A stretch of DNA of 64,000 nt, from the NCBI GenBank assembly GCA_031181345.1, contig JAPSLC010000001.1:124001-188000 (forward strand). The letters run 5' to 3'. This DNA comes from Cupriavidus sp. Its GTDB lineage: Bacteria; Pseudomonadota; Gammaproteobacteria; Burkholderiales; Burkholderiaceae. Shown piece after piece: positions 42,580-51,039 of the stretch; position 1 is the first letter of the stretch, and every line of letters starts with the position of its first letter. The translations under genes and the position numbers were made by a program. The notes under the pieces were generated by a model. The model saw only the letters and a list, made by a program, of their open reading frames with translations. It did no database searches and was not told where the DNA came from.

Positions 42580-44819
42580 ATAGCAACAACATCCGGAGCA
42601 CCCACTCCGAGCGCGCGGACGAGCGCGATGGCATGGTCGATCTGACATCCTGGTTCGACGTGCTGGCGCGATACCGGTGGACCTTCTTGACGGTGGCGGG
42701 CCTGGTCATCGCGCTCGGTGCGATCTATGCACTGATCGCGCGGCCGGTCTATCGCGCCGACATCATGGTACAGGTCGAGGAGAGCACCAACACCACCGCG
42801 GCGACCAACCGCGTGGCCGCCCAGATCTCGCCGATCATCGAGGTCAAGTCGGCCGCCTCCGCCGAGATCGAGCTGCTGCAGTCGCGCATGGTGGTCGGGC
42901 GCGCGGTCGACAACCTGATGCTGAACATCGAGGCTTCGCCGCGCTACTTCCCCATCGTGGGCCGCGCGATCGCGCAGAGCAACAGCGAGCTGTCGCGGCC
43001 GGGCCTGCTCGGCTGGGGCGGCTTCGCCTGGGGCAGCGAATCGATCGCGGTCAGCGAGCTGACGGTGCCGGCCGAGATGGACGAGCGCAAGATCACGGTG
43101 ACCGCGCTCGGCAAGGGCGAATACCGCGTCAGCTTCGCCAGCGATCCGGCCCGCGCCAACGGCAAGGTCGGCGAGCCGCTGACCGTGAAGACCGCGTACG
43201 GGCCGGTCAACCTGACCATCAGCAAGCTCGACGGCCGTCCCGGCGCGCAGTTCGAACTGCGCCATCTGCCGCGCCTGGCCGCGATCGCCCGCCTGCAGCA
43301 GCAGCTTCACATCATGGAGCGCGGCAAGCAGAGCGGCGTGATCGGCGTCACGCTCGAAGGCGATTCGCCGCAGCTGACCGCGGCGATCCTGAACGAGATC
43401 GGCATGGAGTACGTCGAGCAGAACGTCCGCCGCAAGGCCGCGGAAGCGGAGAAGTCGCTCGAATTCCTGCAGGGCCAGATGCCGCAGCTGCGTCAGCAGG
43501 TCGAGGCCGCCGAATCGCGCTATAACGCGATGCGCAACCAGCGCGGCACGGTCGACCTGAGCGAGGAATCGAAGCTGATTCTGGCGCAGTCGGTGCAGAT
43601 CCAGACCCGCCTGCAGGAACTGAAGCAGAAGCGGCAGGAACTGGCGATGCGCTTCGTCGGCGACCATCCCAGCATCAGCGCGATCGACGGCCAGATCGAC
43701 AGCCTGACCGCGCAGCTGAACGGCGTCACCGGCCGCATTCAGCGCCTGCCCGATGTCGAGCAGAACGTGCTGCGGCTGATGCGCGACGTCAAGGTCAACA
43801 CCGAGCTCTATCAGGCCCTGCTCAACGACGTGCAGCAGCTCAAGCTGATGAAGGCGAGCAAGGTCGGTACCGCACGCCTGGTCGATCCGGCCAACGTGCC
43901 GCTCAAGCCGGTGCGGCCGAACCGCCCGCTGATCGTCGCGGTGGCGGTGGGCCTGGGCGTGCTGGCCGGCCTGCTGATGGTGGTGGTGCGCCGCTCCCTC
44001 GACGGCGGGCTGACCGATGCCGACGAGATCGAGCAGCATACGGGCCTGACGGTCTACGCGACGATCCCGCTGAGCCAGCAGCAGACCCGCAAGTTCGGCG
44101 GCGCCAAGCCGCTGCCCGGCCTGCTCGCGCTGCAGGAGCCCGAGGACCCGGCGATGGAGAGCCTGCGCAGCTTCCGCACCGCGCTGCAGTTCGCGCTGGT
44201 CGGCAGCCGGAATCGCATCGTGGTGATCACGGGCCCCGCACCGGGCGTCGGCAAATCCTTCATCGCCGCCAACTTCGCCGCGATCCTGGGCGCCGGCGGC
44301 AAGCGCGTCGCGCTGGTCGACGCCGACCTGCGCCGCGGCGGCCTGAACCACCGCTTCGGGTCGCGCCGCTCGCCGGGGCTGAGCGACGTGCTGCTCGGCA
44401 CGCCGCTGGACAAGGTGTTGCAGCGCCAGGTCGCGCCCGGGCTGGACTTCATCCCGACCGGGGCGCAGGCGCCGCAGCCGGCCGACATGCTGAACAGCCC
44501 GGGCATGGAGGCGCTGATCGATGAACTGAAGTCGCGCTACGACGTGGTGCTGATCGATTCGCCGCCGGTGCTGTCGGCGGCCGATGCGGGCATCCTGGCC
44601 AGCAAGGCGGGCGCGGTCTTCCTGGTGGCGCGCGCCGATGTCACCACGGCCAGCGAGCTGCAGGCGACCGACAAGGCGATCCGCCATGCCGGCGGCGACG
44701 TCAAGGGCGTGTTGTTCAACGGCCTGCACGTCGAGGGCCGCTGGTACCGCTCGCACTACCACTTCGGCAAGTATCGCTATATGAACCAGTACAGCGCCAT
44801 CAAGGCCAAGCGCGCCTGA
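42576..44819 (+). CDS. wzc: BY-kinase / chain-length regulator, Wzc-type
   Basis: 747-residue inner-membrane protein. Wzz domain with two membrane helices (about 30-50 and 450-475) flanks a periplasmic coiled-coil region (residues about 280-390); the cytosolic BY-kinase has Walker A GPAPGVGKSF (Lys560), A' ALVDADLRRG and B VLIDSPPV. The C-terminal tail holds a tyrosine cluster (WYRSHYHFGKYRYMNQYSA), the autophosphorylation site. Start at 42576 has GGGGAGG and overlaps wzb; an ATG six codons earlier is less likely. Controls EPS chain length and export. Confidence 0.94.
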   Translation: MNSNNIRSTHSERADERDGMVDLTSWFDVLARYRWTFLTVAGLVIALGAIYALIARPVYRADIMVQVEESTNTTAATNRVAAQISPIIEVKSAASAEIELLQSRMVVGRAVDNLMLNIEASPRYFPIVGRAIAQSNSELSRPGLLGWGGFAWGSESIAVSELTVPAEMDERKITVTALGKGEYRVSFASDPARANGKVGEPLTVKTAYGPVNLTISKLDGRPGAQFELRHLPRLAAIARLQQQLHIMERGKQSGVIGVTLEGDSPQLTAAILNEIGMEYVEQNVRRKAAEAEKSLEFLQGQMPQLRQQVEAAESRYNAMRNQRGTVDLSEESKLILAQSVQIQTRLQELKQKRQELAMRFVGDHPSISAIDGQIDSLTAQLNGVTGRIQRLPDVEQNVLRLMRDVKVNTELYQALLNDVQQLKLMKASKVGTARLVDPANVPLKPVRPNRPLIVAVAVGLGVLAGLLMVVVRRSLDGGLTDADEIEQHTGLTVYATIPLSQQQTRKFGGAKPLPGLLALQEPEDPAMESLRSFRTALQFALVGSRNRIVVITGPAPGVGKSFIAANFAAILGAGGKRVALVDADLRRGGLNHRFGSRRSPGLSDVLLGTPLDKVLQRQVAPGLDFIPTGAQAPQPADMLNSPGMEALIDELKSRYDVVLIDSPPVLSAADAGILASKAGAVFLVARADVTTASELQATDKAIRHAGGDVKGVLFNGLHVEGRWYRSHYHFGKYRYMNQYSAIKAKRA

Positions 44820-44853
44820 TTCGCACGGCCTTCACCCTACCGTCGTATCAACG

Positions 44854-44886
44854 CCGATCCCCGCCCCGCGCGGGGATCGGCATTTT
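44854..44886 (+). terminator. intrinsic terminator-like hairpin after wzc
   Basis: Perfect 11-base stem CCGATCCCCGC (44854-44864) / GCGGGGATCGG (44870-44880) with a 5-base loop, followed by CATTTT. Ends the wza-wzb-wzc transcript. Confidence 0.8.
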
Positions 44887-45092
44887 GTAGGACAGCCGGC
44901 GCGCGTCGCGTAGGAGCGCGCTGTCGGTCTTTTTGCCATTTGTAAGGAGTTGTTGAAAGGCGGAAACGGCGACGAGCGCTTGCCATCAAAAATCGAACGA
45001 GCGGCACCATCCATCGATCGCGTGCCGCCACCGTCGTCCCCGCGGCCCCATCGGCCGCGGGCTTCGTCCGATAACAACTCACGAGGTCCGAT

Positions 45093-45611
45093 ATGTCCCG
45101 AAACCTGACTGTGCGCACCCGAACCGCCCTGGCGGCCCTGGCCGCGGGCCTGATCAGCGCAACCGCCTTTGCGCAGGCGCCGATGGCGCCCTCCACCGGC
45201 ACCGGTGCCGATACCAGCGTTGGCGCGGGTGCCGCCGCTGGCGCCGGCGGTACTGGTGTGGGCGCTGGCGCCGGCGTTGGTGTCGGCGCTGGTGCTGGTG
45301 CCGGCACGATGGCGCCCTCCGGCGCCGCCTCGACCATGCCGACCACCGGCCCGGCTCCCGGCAGCGTTCCGGCCGGCATGGTCGCCACGCCTTACGGCCC
45401 GGGCGTCTATCAGCTGCAGCCGAAGCTGGATCCGCTGGTCGAACGGCGCCAGGCACGCGCCGAGGCACGCGGCGAGTACCGCGAGCGCAAGTCCGAAGCG
45501 CGGCAGGAATACAGGCAGGAAGTGAAGGCCGCCAAGCAGGAGCGCAAGGCGGAGATGCGCGAGGCCAACGAGGAAGCCAAGCGCGAACTGACCACCCCGC
45601 CGGCGCGCTGA
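45093..45611 (+). CDS. secreted protein with Gly/Ala/Val repeat and charged helical tail
   Basis: 172 residues. Signal peptide ends ATAFAQ at about 28. A central segment (about 35-80) of GAGAGVGVGAGAGAG type is low-complexity; the last 60 residues (from LVERRQARAEARGEYRERK on) are Arg/Glu/Lys-rich and likely one long helix or coiled coil. GAGG precedes the ATG. It follows the wzc terminator in the same direction. No family recognised; it may be an EPS-associated matrix or periplasmic protein. Confidence 0.7.
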   Translation: MSRNLTVRTRTALAALAAGLISATAFAQAPMAPSTGTGADTSVGAGAAAGAGGTGVGAGAGVGVGAGAGAGTMAPSGAASTMPTTGPAPGSVPAGMVATPYGPGVYQLQPKLDPLVERRQARAEARGEYRERKSEARQEYRQEVKAAKQERKAEMREANEEAKRELTTPPAR

Positions 45612-45696
45612 CGCGCGGCGGGCGGCCCGGGCCGCCCCGGGCGCTGGACGATGCCGGAGCGCAGTCCAGGGCCTGCGAGGCGGCCCGCGCGGCCGG

Positions 45697-47496
45697 CTAG
45701 GTGGCGGGCCAGGTGGCCGAAGACGCGGCCAGCGAAGGACTCGATGCCGCTCTCATCGGCGAATCGAACGCCGCCAATTGCCGCATCAGGCAAGCCGCGA
45801 ACTGTGCGCGGCTCTCGGGCAGAAACAGCGAATGGTCCAGTCGCGGCAACACATGGGCACGAATGCAGCTCAGCTGGGCCAGCGCCTCCAGATGCCGACC
45901 AAAGCGCGAACGCGCTTCCTCCAGACCGATATCCCCCGCCCCGTACAGCAGATCGACGCGCACGCCACGGCGTTGCAGGCTGTGCATCGCCTCGCGCGCA
46001 TACGCGTCCAGATCCTTCGCGCCCGGCTCGGCCCCGGCGCGGCTGGAAAATAGCCGACGCGCCAGTGCCGCGGCATGCGGCCACGGATCGATCTCGCCGC
46101 GCAGCACCCGCAGCCATTGCGCCGGGTTGCGCGCCGCGGCCAGATACACCCGCGTCGATTGCGGCTCGGCTTCGGCGGAGCCATCTCCGGCATGGCCGTC
46201 CCAGCGGAACTTGAGCAGGTTGGCCAGCACCAGCCCATCGATGGGCGCCGCGGCCAACGCCGCCTGCAGCGCGAGGAAGCCGCCGGAGCAGACCCCGGCC
46301 GCGACCACGCGACGATAGCCGCGCGAGCGCAGCCACGCCGCGGCCGCAGCGACATCGCGCCACGGCTGCTCGCCATAGAGCGCCGCGATCCGCATCGTGC
46401 GCGCGGCCCGCGGACTATCGCCGAGCGCCGATACGTCCAGCCGCAATCCCGCCACGCCGGCATGGGCGAGCTGGCGGGACAGCGTGACGAACAGCCGGCA
46501 ATCACCGACATGGTGGTTGCCGCCGGTGTTCGGGAACAGCACCGCCGTGCCGGTCGCTGTTGCCATCGTCTCGCCGCCATCGTCGGGCGTGCACAGCACG
46601 CCGAACAGACGGCCGCCATCGAGCCACACCGGCTGCTCCACCGTTCCCTCGACCCGCAGCACGGCATCGTCCGCGACATGGCACGACGGCCGGCCACGGC
46701 GCGCGACCGCAGCGGCCGGACCCAGCCATTGCGCGATCTGCTGCCACGCTTGCTCGGGCACGCTGCTGCTGTCTGCCGAGCGCATCATGGCCGGATACTC
46801 GTCGAAGTCGAACCGCGTCACCTGCGCGCCCTGCGCGCGATAGCGGGCGGCCAGCGCAGCGACCGGCGAACCGGCGCCGGGCCACGCATCGAGCAGCAGC
46901 ACCCGCGGCGCGGGACACGTGGCACGGCGTTCGAGCCGCAGCGCCTCGAGCAAGGCCACGGCATCGGACGGCAGCCGATGGCCCAGCACCTCGCAGGCGC
47001 CGTCATGCGGCGGCGCGACCGGAATATCGGGGATCGCGTTATTGCACCAGCTGCCCTGCAGCGCGCGCAGCTCGCGCAGATAGGTGCGGCCGGTCACCGG
47101 TGGCGCCAGCAGGATCAGTCCGTCGGGACGCTGTCCCCCGTCGGCGGCCATCGCCTCGGCGGCCAGCACGGCGAGCGTCGCGCCCAGGCGCAGGCCGCAC
47201 AGCACCACGCGCTCGACCCCGGTATGCGCGCGCAGCGTCTGCGCGGCACGTACGATGCTGTGCGCGCAGGCGCTGAGCCGATCCGGACCCTCGTCGGTCC
47301 CCGCCGAATCGCCGCAGCCGGGATAGTCGAAGCGCAGCACCGGCATGCCGGCGCTGGCGAGGTCCGCGGCCAGATGGCGCCACGCCCGATGCGACCACAT
47401 CGCTTCGTGGCCCCACGGCGCGCACAGCACCACGCCGGTTGCGCCAGGGCCGGCATGCAGCCAGCCGACGCAGTGGTCGAACGCCACTCGCTTCAT
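45697..47496 (-). CDS. double alpha/beta-hydrolase, EPS-associated
   Basis: 599 residues made of two alpha/beta-hydrolase domains in tandem (about 1-290 and 310-590). The first resembles exosortase-system-associated hydrolases: VLCAPWGHEAM, RFDYPGCGDSAG, but its nucleophile elbow reads CGLRLGATLA with Arg in place of Ser, so it is probably inactive. The second keeps a Ser elbow (AAGVCSGGFLAL), the oxyanion-type NTGGNHHVGDCRLF and a His in RLDHSLFLP. The start ATG is at 47496. It lies 100 bases after the BY-kinase paralogue in the same direction. Substrate unknown; no exosortase gene is in the window. Confidence 0.8.
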   Translation of the reverse strand: MKRVAFDHCVGWLHAGPGATGVVLCAPWGHEAMWSHRAWRHLAADLASAGMPVLRFDYPGCGDSAGTDEGPDRLSACAHSIVRAAQTLRAHTGVERVVLCGLRLGATLAVLAAEAMAADGGQRPDGLILLAPPVTGRTYLRELRALQGSWCNNAIPDIPVAPPHDGACEVLGHRLPSDAVALLEALRLERRATCPAPRVLLLDAWPGAGSPVAALAARYRAQGAQVTRFDFDEYPAMMRSADSSSVPEQAWQQIAQWLGPAAAVARRGRPSCHVADDAVLRVEGTVEQPVWLDGGRLFGVLCTPDDGGETMATATGTAVLFPNTGGNHHVGDCRLFVTLSRQLAHAGVAGLRLDVSALGDSPRAARTMRIAALYGEQPWRDVAAAAAWLRSRGYRRVVAAGVCSGGFLALQAALAAAPIDGLVLANLLKFRWDGHAGDGSAEAEPQSTRVYLAAARNPAQWLRVLRGEIDPWPHAAALARRLFSSRAGAEPGAKDLDAYAREAMHSLQRRGVRVDLLYGAGDIGLEEARSRFGRHLEALAQLSCIRAHVLPRLDHSLFLPESRAQFAACLMRQLAAFDSPMRAASSPSLAASSATWPAT

Positions 47497-47596
47497 CGAT
47501 CGTCCCCCCGGGATGCGGTCCCTGCGCGCGGCAACGCGCGCGCAGGTCCTGTCGATGCCGATCAATACCGACGCAGAAACGGGTACGCTGCCCGCT

Positions 47597-49984
47597 TCAC
47601 GCCTTGCCGGCGGCGGCTGCCACCGGGCGTTCGAGGGCACGGGTCGCCGGTGTTGCAGGCGGCAGCGGCATGCCCAGATATGGATTGATGGTGGCGAAGT
47701 CCGCGCGGTTGCTGCGACGCTGGGCCACGCCGTTGATGATGCCGCCCGCGATGCGCGCGTCGGCGCGCGAGAGCCGCTTCAGCGTGTCGTCGACCTGTCC
47801 GGGCAGCGTCACGTCGGCGCGCATGACCAGCAGTGTCGAGCCGGCCAGGCTGGCGATCAGCATCGCGTCCGCGACCGACAGCACCGGCGGCGTATCGACG
47901 ATGACCAGGTCGAAACGCTCCTTGCACTGCTGCAGCGCGTCCTTCAGCGTCGGCAGCATCAGCAGCTCCGACGGATTGGCCGGCGTGGCACCGGCGCCGA
48001 GGATGCACAGGCCCGCGACCACGGTGGGCTGCACCGCCGCGCCCACCGGAATGCGGCCGGCCAGCACGTCCGACAGTCCCGGCTCGGCGGCCTGGCCGAA
48101 CCACGTCGCGACCTTGCCGCGCCGCATGTCGGCGTCGATCAGCAGCACGCGCTGTCCGGCCTCGGCGAACAGCACCGCGAGATTGACCGCGGCGAAGGTC
48201 TTGCCGGCACCGGGCGCCGGACTGGTGATCGCCAGCACGCCATCGGGCGCGGCGCGCAGGCCGAAGTACAGCGAGGCTCGCACGCTGCGCAGCCCTTCCA
48301 CCGCTAACGCATGCGGCGAGCGCCGCGCCAGCAGGAAGCGGTCGTGCAGCCCGTTGCCACTGCGCGCGCCGGCCTGCGGCTCGGCGCCGCCTTGCGCCTC
48401 GGCCAGCGCGGAGCCGGGCGCGGGCGCGGCCAGGCGTTGCCGCGCGGCATCGGCCAGCCCCATCGCCGCCATCGCGCCGAAGCGCCGTTCGAGTTCGGCC
48501 TGGCGCTCCAGTTCGGCCTGCTCGTCGCTGAAGGCGACGTCGCCCAGCATCGACAGGCCCAGGCGCGCTTCCGCCTCGTTGGCATCGGCGACCACCGGCT
48601 TGACGCGCCGGCGCAGCATCACGCCGCCGATCGCCAGCGCCAGCGCGGCCACGCCGCCGGCGATCGCGGCCGGCCATGGGCCGACGCCGACCGGCACGGT
48701 CGAGGCCGCGGCGGCATCGACGATGCGCACCGCGCTGCTGCGATCGGCCTGCACCAGCGACAGCTGTTCGATCTTGCGGCGCAGGGTCATGTACATGTCT
48801 TCAGCCACCTTGACATCGCGCGTCAGCGCGACCGATTCGCGCTCGGACAGCGACAGGTTCTGCATGCGCTCGTCCAGTTCGCGCCGCTCGCGGATCAGCT
48901 GCTGGATCTGGCTGTCGACGGTCTTGACCTCGTTGGCATCGGTGGTGAAGCGCTGCAGCAGCTTGGTGCGCTCGAGCCGCAGCGCGGCGATCTGGCGCTG
49001 GTACTCCATGCTGCCCTGCAGATACGACTGCGCATCCTGGGTCGGCTGGATCGAGCCGGAGCGCGAACGATAGCGGGTCAGCGCCGCCTCCGCGCGTTCG
49101 AGTTCGGCCTGCACGCGCGGCAGCTCGGCCGCGAGAAAGGCCAGCGATTCGGCCGCGTCGCCGCGGCGCGCACTGGTCTGCCCGCGGATATAGCCATCGG
49201 CGATGCCGTTGACCAGATCGGCGGCCTGCTTGCGATCGCCGCTCTGCCACGACAGCCGCACCGTGCCGCCCGGCATTTCGCTGACCTTGAGCTGGTTTGC
49301 GATGGCGTCGACCGTGGCCACCGGATCGCGCCGCATCAGCGTGAAGCGCGTGCCAGGCCGCGCGTCGATGCGCGAGATCAGGACCTCGACGCCATCGACG
49401 GCCGCCGACTCGCCGACGCGGCCTTCGAGCAGCGTACGGTTGGCATCGCTCAGGCGGAACGCGCCGCCGCTGAGCACCTCCAGCGTCAGCGGCTTGTTCA
49501 GCAGCCGCTCGGGCACCGCCAGCGTATCGAGCGCGATGCGCTCGCCGCCCCACGCATAGCCCATCCCCGGCGGCCAGGCGCCGCGCACCTGTCCCGGCTC
49601 GGACAGGCGTGCCGCCAGTGCGCCGACCAGCGGCGCGCGCACGGGCTCGGCCGTGATGCCGAGCCTGAGCTGCTCGATCACCGGCGCGGCCACCGCGCGG
49701 CTCTTCAGAATGCTGGCGTCGAAGCCGGCGGCCGGATTGGACGGCATGCCGGGCGCGCCCGGTGCGCCGCTGACGGCGACGTCAGGCTGGGCCACCTGGA
49801 TCAGCGCCGCGGCTTCGTAGCGCGGCGGCACCGTCAACGCGGCCAGTCCGGCCACGGCGGCGCCGGCCAGCGTCGCACCGACCAGCAGGCCGGCGCGATC
49901 CTGCAGGGCACGCGCATAGCCGGCCGGCCGCTGCGGCACCACGTTCGGAGCCGGCATCGTTCCGGCGAATGACAACCTGTCCAC
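47597..49984 (-). CDS. second BY-kinase/Wzz-type protein without C-terminal Tyr cluster
   Basis: 795 residues. Wzz-like N-terminal part with helices at about 30-50 and 430-450 and a coiled-coil periplasmic part, then BY-kinase: Walker A SPAPGAGKTF (Lys595), A' LLIDADMRRG, B IVDTPPV. The tail (NPYLGMPLPPATPATRALERP) has one Tyr only. I choose the GTG at 49984 because AGGAG lies seven bases upstream; a GTG six codons earlier has no ribosome site, and an ATG at 49957 is possible. Preceded by the Crp-type gene (27 bases). May regulate or pair with the first kinase. Confidence 0.87.
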   Translation of the reverse strand: MDRLSFAGTMPAPNVVPQRPAGYARALQDRAGLLVGATLAGAAVAGLAALTVPPRYEAAALIQVAQPDVAVSGAPGAPGMPSNPAAGFDASILKSRAVAAPVIEQLRLGITAEPVRAPLVGALAARLSEPGQVRGAWPPGMGYAWGGERIALDTLAVPERLLNKPLTLEVLSGGAFRLSDANRTLLEGRVGESAAVDGVEVLISRIDARPGTRFTLMRRDPVATVDAIANQLKVSEMPGGTVRLSWQSGDRKQAADLVNGIADGYIRGQTSARRGDAAESLAFLAAELPRVQAELERAEAALTRYRSRSGSIQPTQDAQSYLQGSMEYQRQIAALRLERTKLLQRFTTDANEVKTVDSQIQQLIRERRELDERMQNLSLSERESVALTRDVKVAEDMYMTLRRKIEQLSLVQADRSSAVRIVDAAAASTVPVGVGPWPAAIAGGVAALALAIGGVMLRRRVKPVVADANEAEARLGLSMLGDVAFSDEQAELERQAELERRFGAMAAMGLADAARQRLAAPAPGSALAEAQGGAEPQAGARSGNGLHDRFLLARRSPHALAVEGLRSVRASLYFGLRAAPDGVLAITSPAPGAGKTFAAVNLAVLFAEAGQRVLLIDADMRRGKVATWFGQAAEPGLSDVLAGRIPVGAAVQPTVVAGLCILGAGATPANPSELLMLPTLKDALQQCKERFDLVIVDTPPVLSVADAMLIASLAGSTLLVMRADVTLPGQVDDTLKRLSRADARIAGGIINGVAQRRSNRADFATINPYLGMPLPPATPATRALERPVAAAAGKA

Positions 49985-50011
49985 GGCAATCTCCTGACGC
50001 ACTGGCGCGGT

Positions 50012-50734
50012 TCACGCTTCGGCGAGGGCCGGCAGCAGCCGGTCGAACTCGCGCTTGACGAGCTTGTAGCATTCGCACGAATGCGCTTCGAGCCCGTGAC
50101 GATCGAGCACCGTGATATGGCCGCGGCTGTGGTGGATCAGGCCGAGGTCCTCCAGCTTGCCGGCGGCCTCGGTCACGCCCTCGCGGCGCACGCCGAGCAT
50201 ATTGGCGATGACCTGCTGCGTGATCACCAACTCGTTGGTCGCCATGCGATCGAGCGCGAGCAGCAGCCAGCGGCACAGCTGCTTGTTCAGCGAATGATGG
50301 CGATTGCAGACCGCGGTCTGCGCGATCTGCGTCAGCACCGCCTGCACGTACAGCAGCGTGGCGCGCTGGATCGTCGGCGAGCGCATGAACTCCTGGCGCA
50401 ACGTGCCCGCGGACAGCCGATAGGCGAAGCCGGGCGTGCGCACCTCGACGCGGCACGGCATCGTGTCGCCGCCGGTCAGCACCGGAATGCCGACCAGGCC
50501 CTCGTTGCCGATCGCGGCGATCTCTGCCGTCGCGCCGTTCTCCAGCAGCGACAGCATCGACACGATCGCCGTGGTGGGGAAGTACACATGGTGGATGCGT
50601 TGACCCGAGTCGGTGAGCAGTTGTCCCGCACGCATCCGTACCAGCTCGATGTGTCCCGACAGCGTTTCCCATTCCTTGCGTGGCAGCGAGGCCAGCAGGT
50701 GGTTGACGTGCAAATCCGAACGTTGACCGATCAT
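50012..50734 (-). CDS. Crp/Fnr-family transcriptional regulator
   Basis: 240 residues: cupin-like sensor domain (about 15-140; VYFPTTAIVSMLSLLENGATAEIAAIGNEGLVGIPVL) and winged helix (VITQQVIANMLGVRREGVTEAAGKLEDLGLI). No Fe-S cysteines at the N terminus, so it is not an Fnr oxygen sensor of the classical type. GGGAG precedes the ATG at 50734. Together with BY-kinase 2 and the hydrolase it forms a leftward group. The sensor segment (IGNEGLVGIPVLTGG) is typical of a Burkholderiales subgroup with unknown ligand. Confidence 0.87.
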   Translation of the reverse strand: MIGQRSDLHVNHLLASLPRKEWETLSGHIELVRMRAGQLLTDSGQRIHHVYFPTTAIVSMLSLLENGATAEIAAIGNEGLVGIPVLTGGDTMPCRVEVRTPGFAYRLSAGTLRQEFMRSPTIQRATLLYVQAVLTQIAQTAVCNRHHSLNKQLCRWLLLALDRMATNELVITQQVIANMLGVRREGVTEAAGKLEDLGLIHHSRGHITVLDRHGLEAHSCECYKLVKREFDRLLPALAEA

Positions 50735-51039
50735 TTCTGTTCTCCCTTCTTGTCCTTTTTGTTGCTGTTTTTCCTCGCCTCGCACCAATGCCCCTCGGCG
50801 ACGTCCGTCACAACCACGAGACAGCGACGCTGACCGTGACGGCGACGCGGTGCGGCTTGCGTGCTTCCATTAAGTTCCATCTGTGGGACGCCCAACAGTA
50901 GCCGCACGGCTGAAACCTGCTCATCCTTCGGTAGGTGGGAATCGGGAGGGAGCCGCGTTACAGCGGTGCAACCATTTGGCGCAGCGCATCGGCGATGCGA
51001 CAGCGGGTCGTGATGGGGATTGGCTTGCGCGTCGATGCG
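50735..51039. other. intergenic region upstream of the Crp-type gene
   Basis: 305 bases between the Crp-type gene start and the 3' end of the glycoside hydrolase gene. No gene, repeat or clear promoter found. A T-rich stretch just upstream of the Crp-type gene is the only compositional change. Confidence 0.5.
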
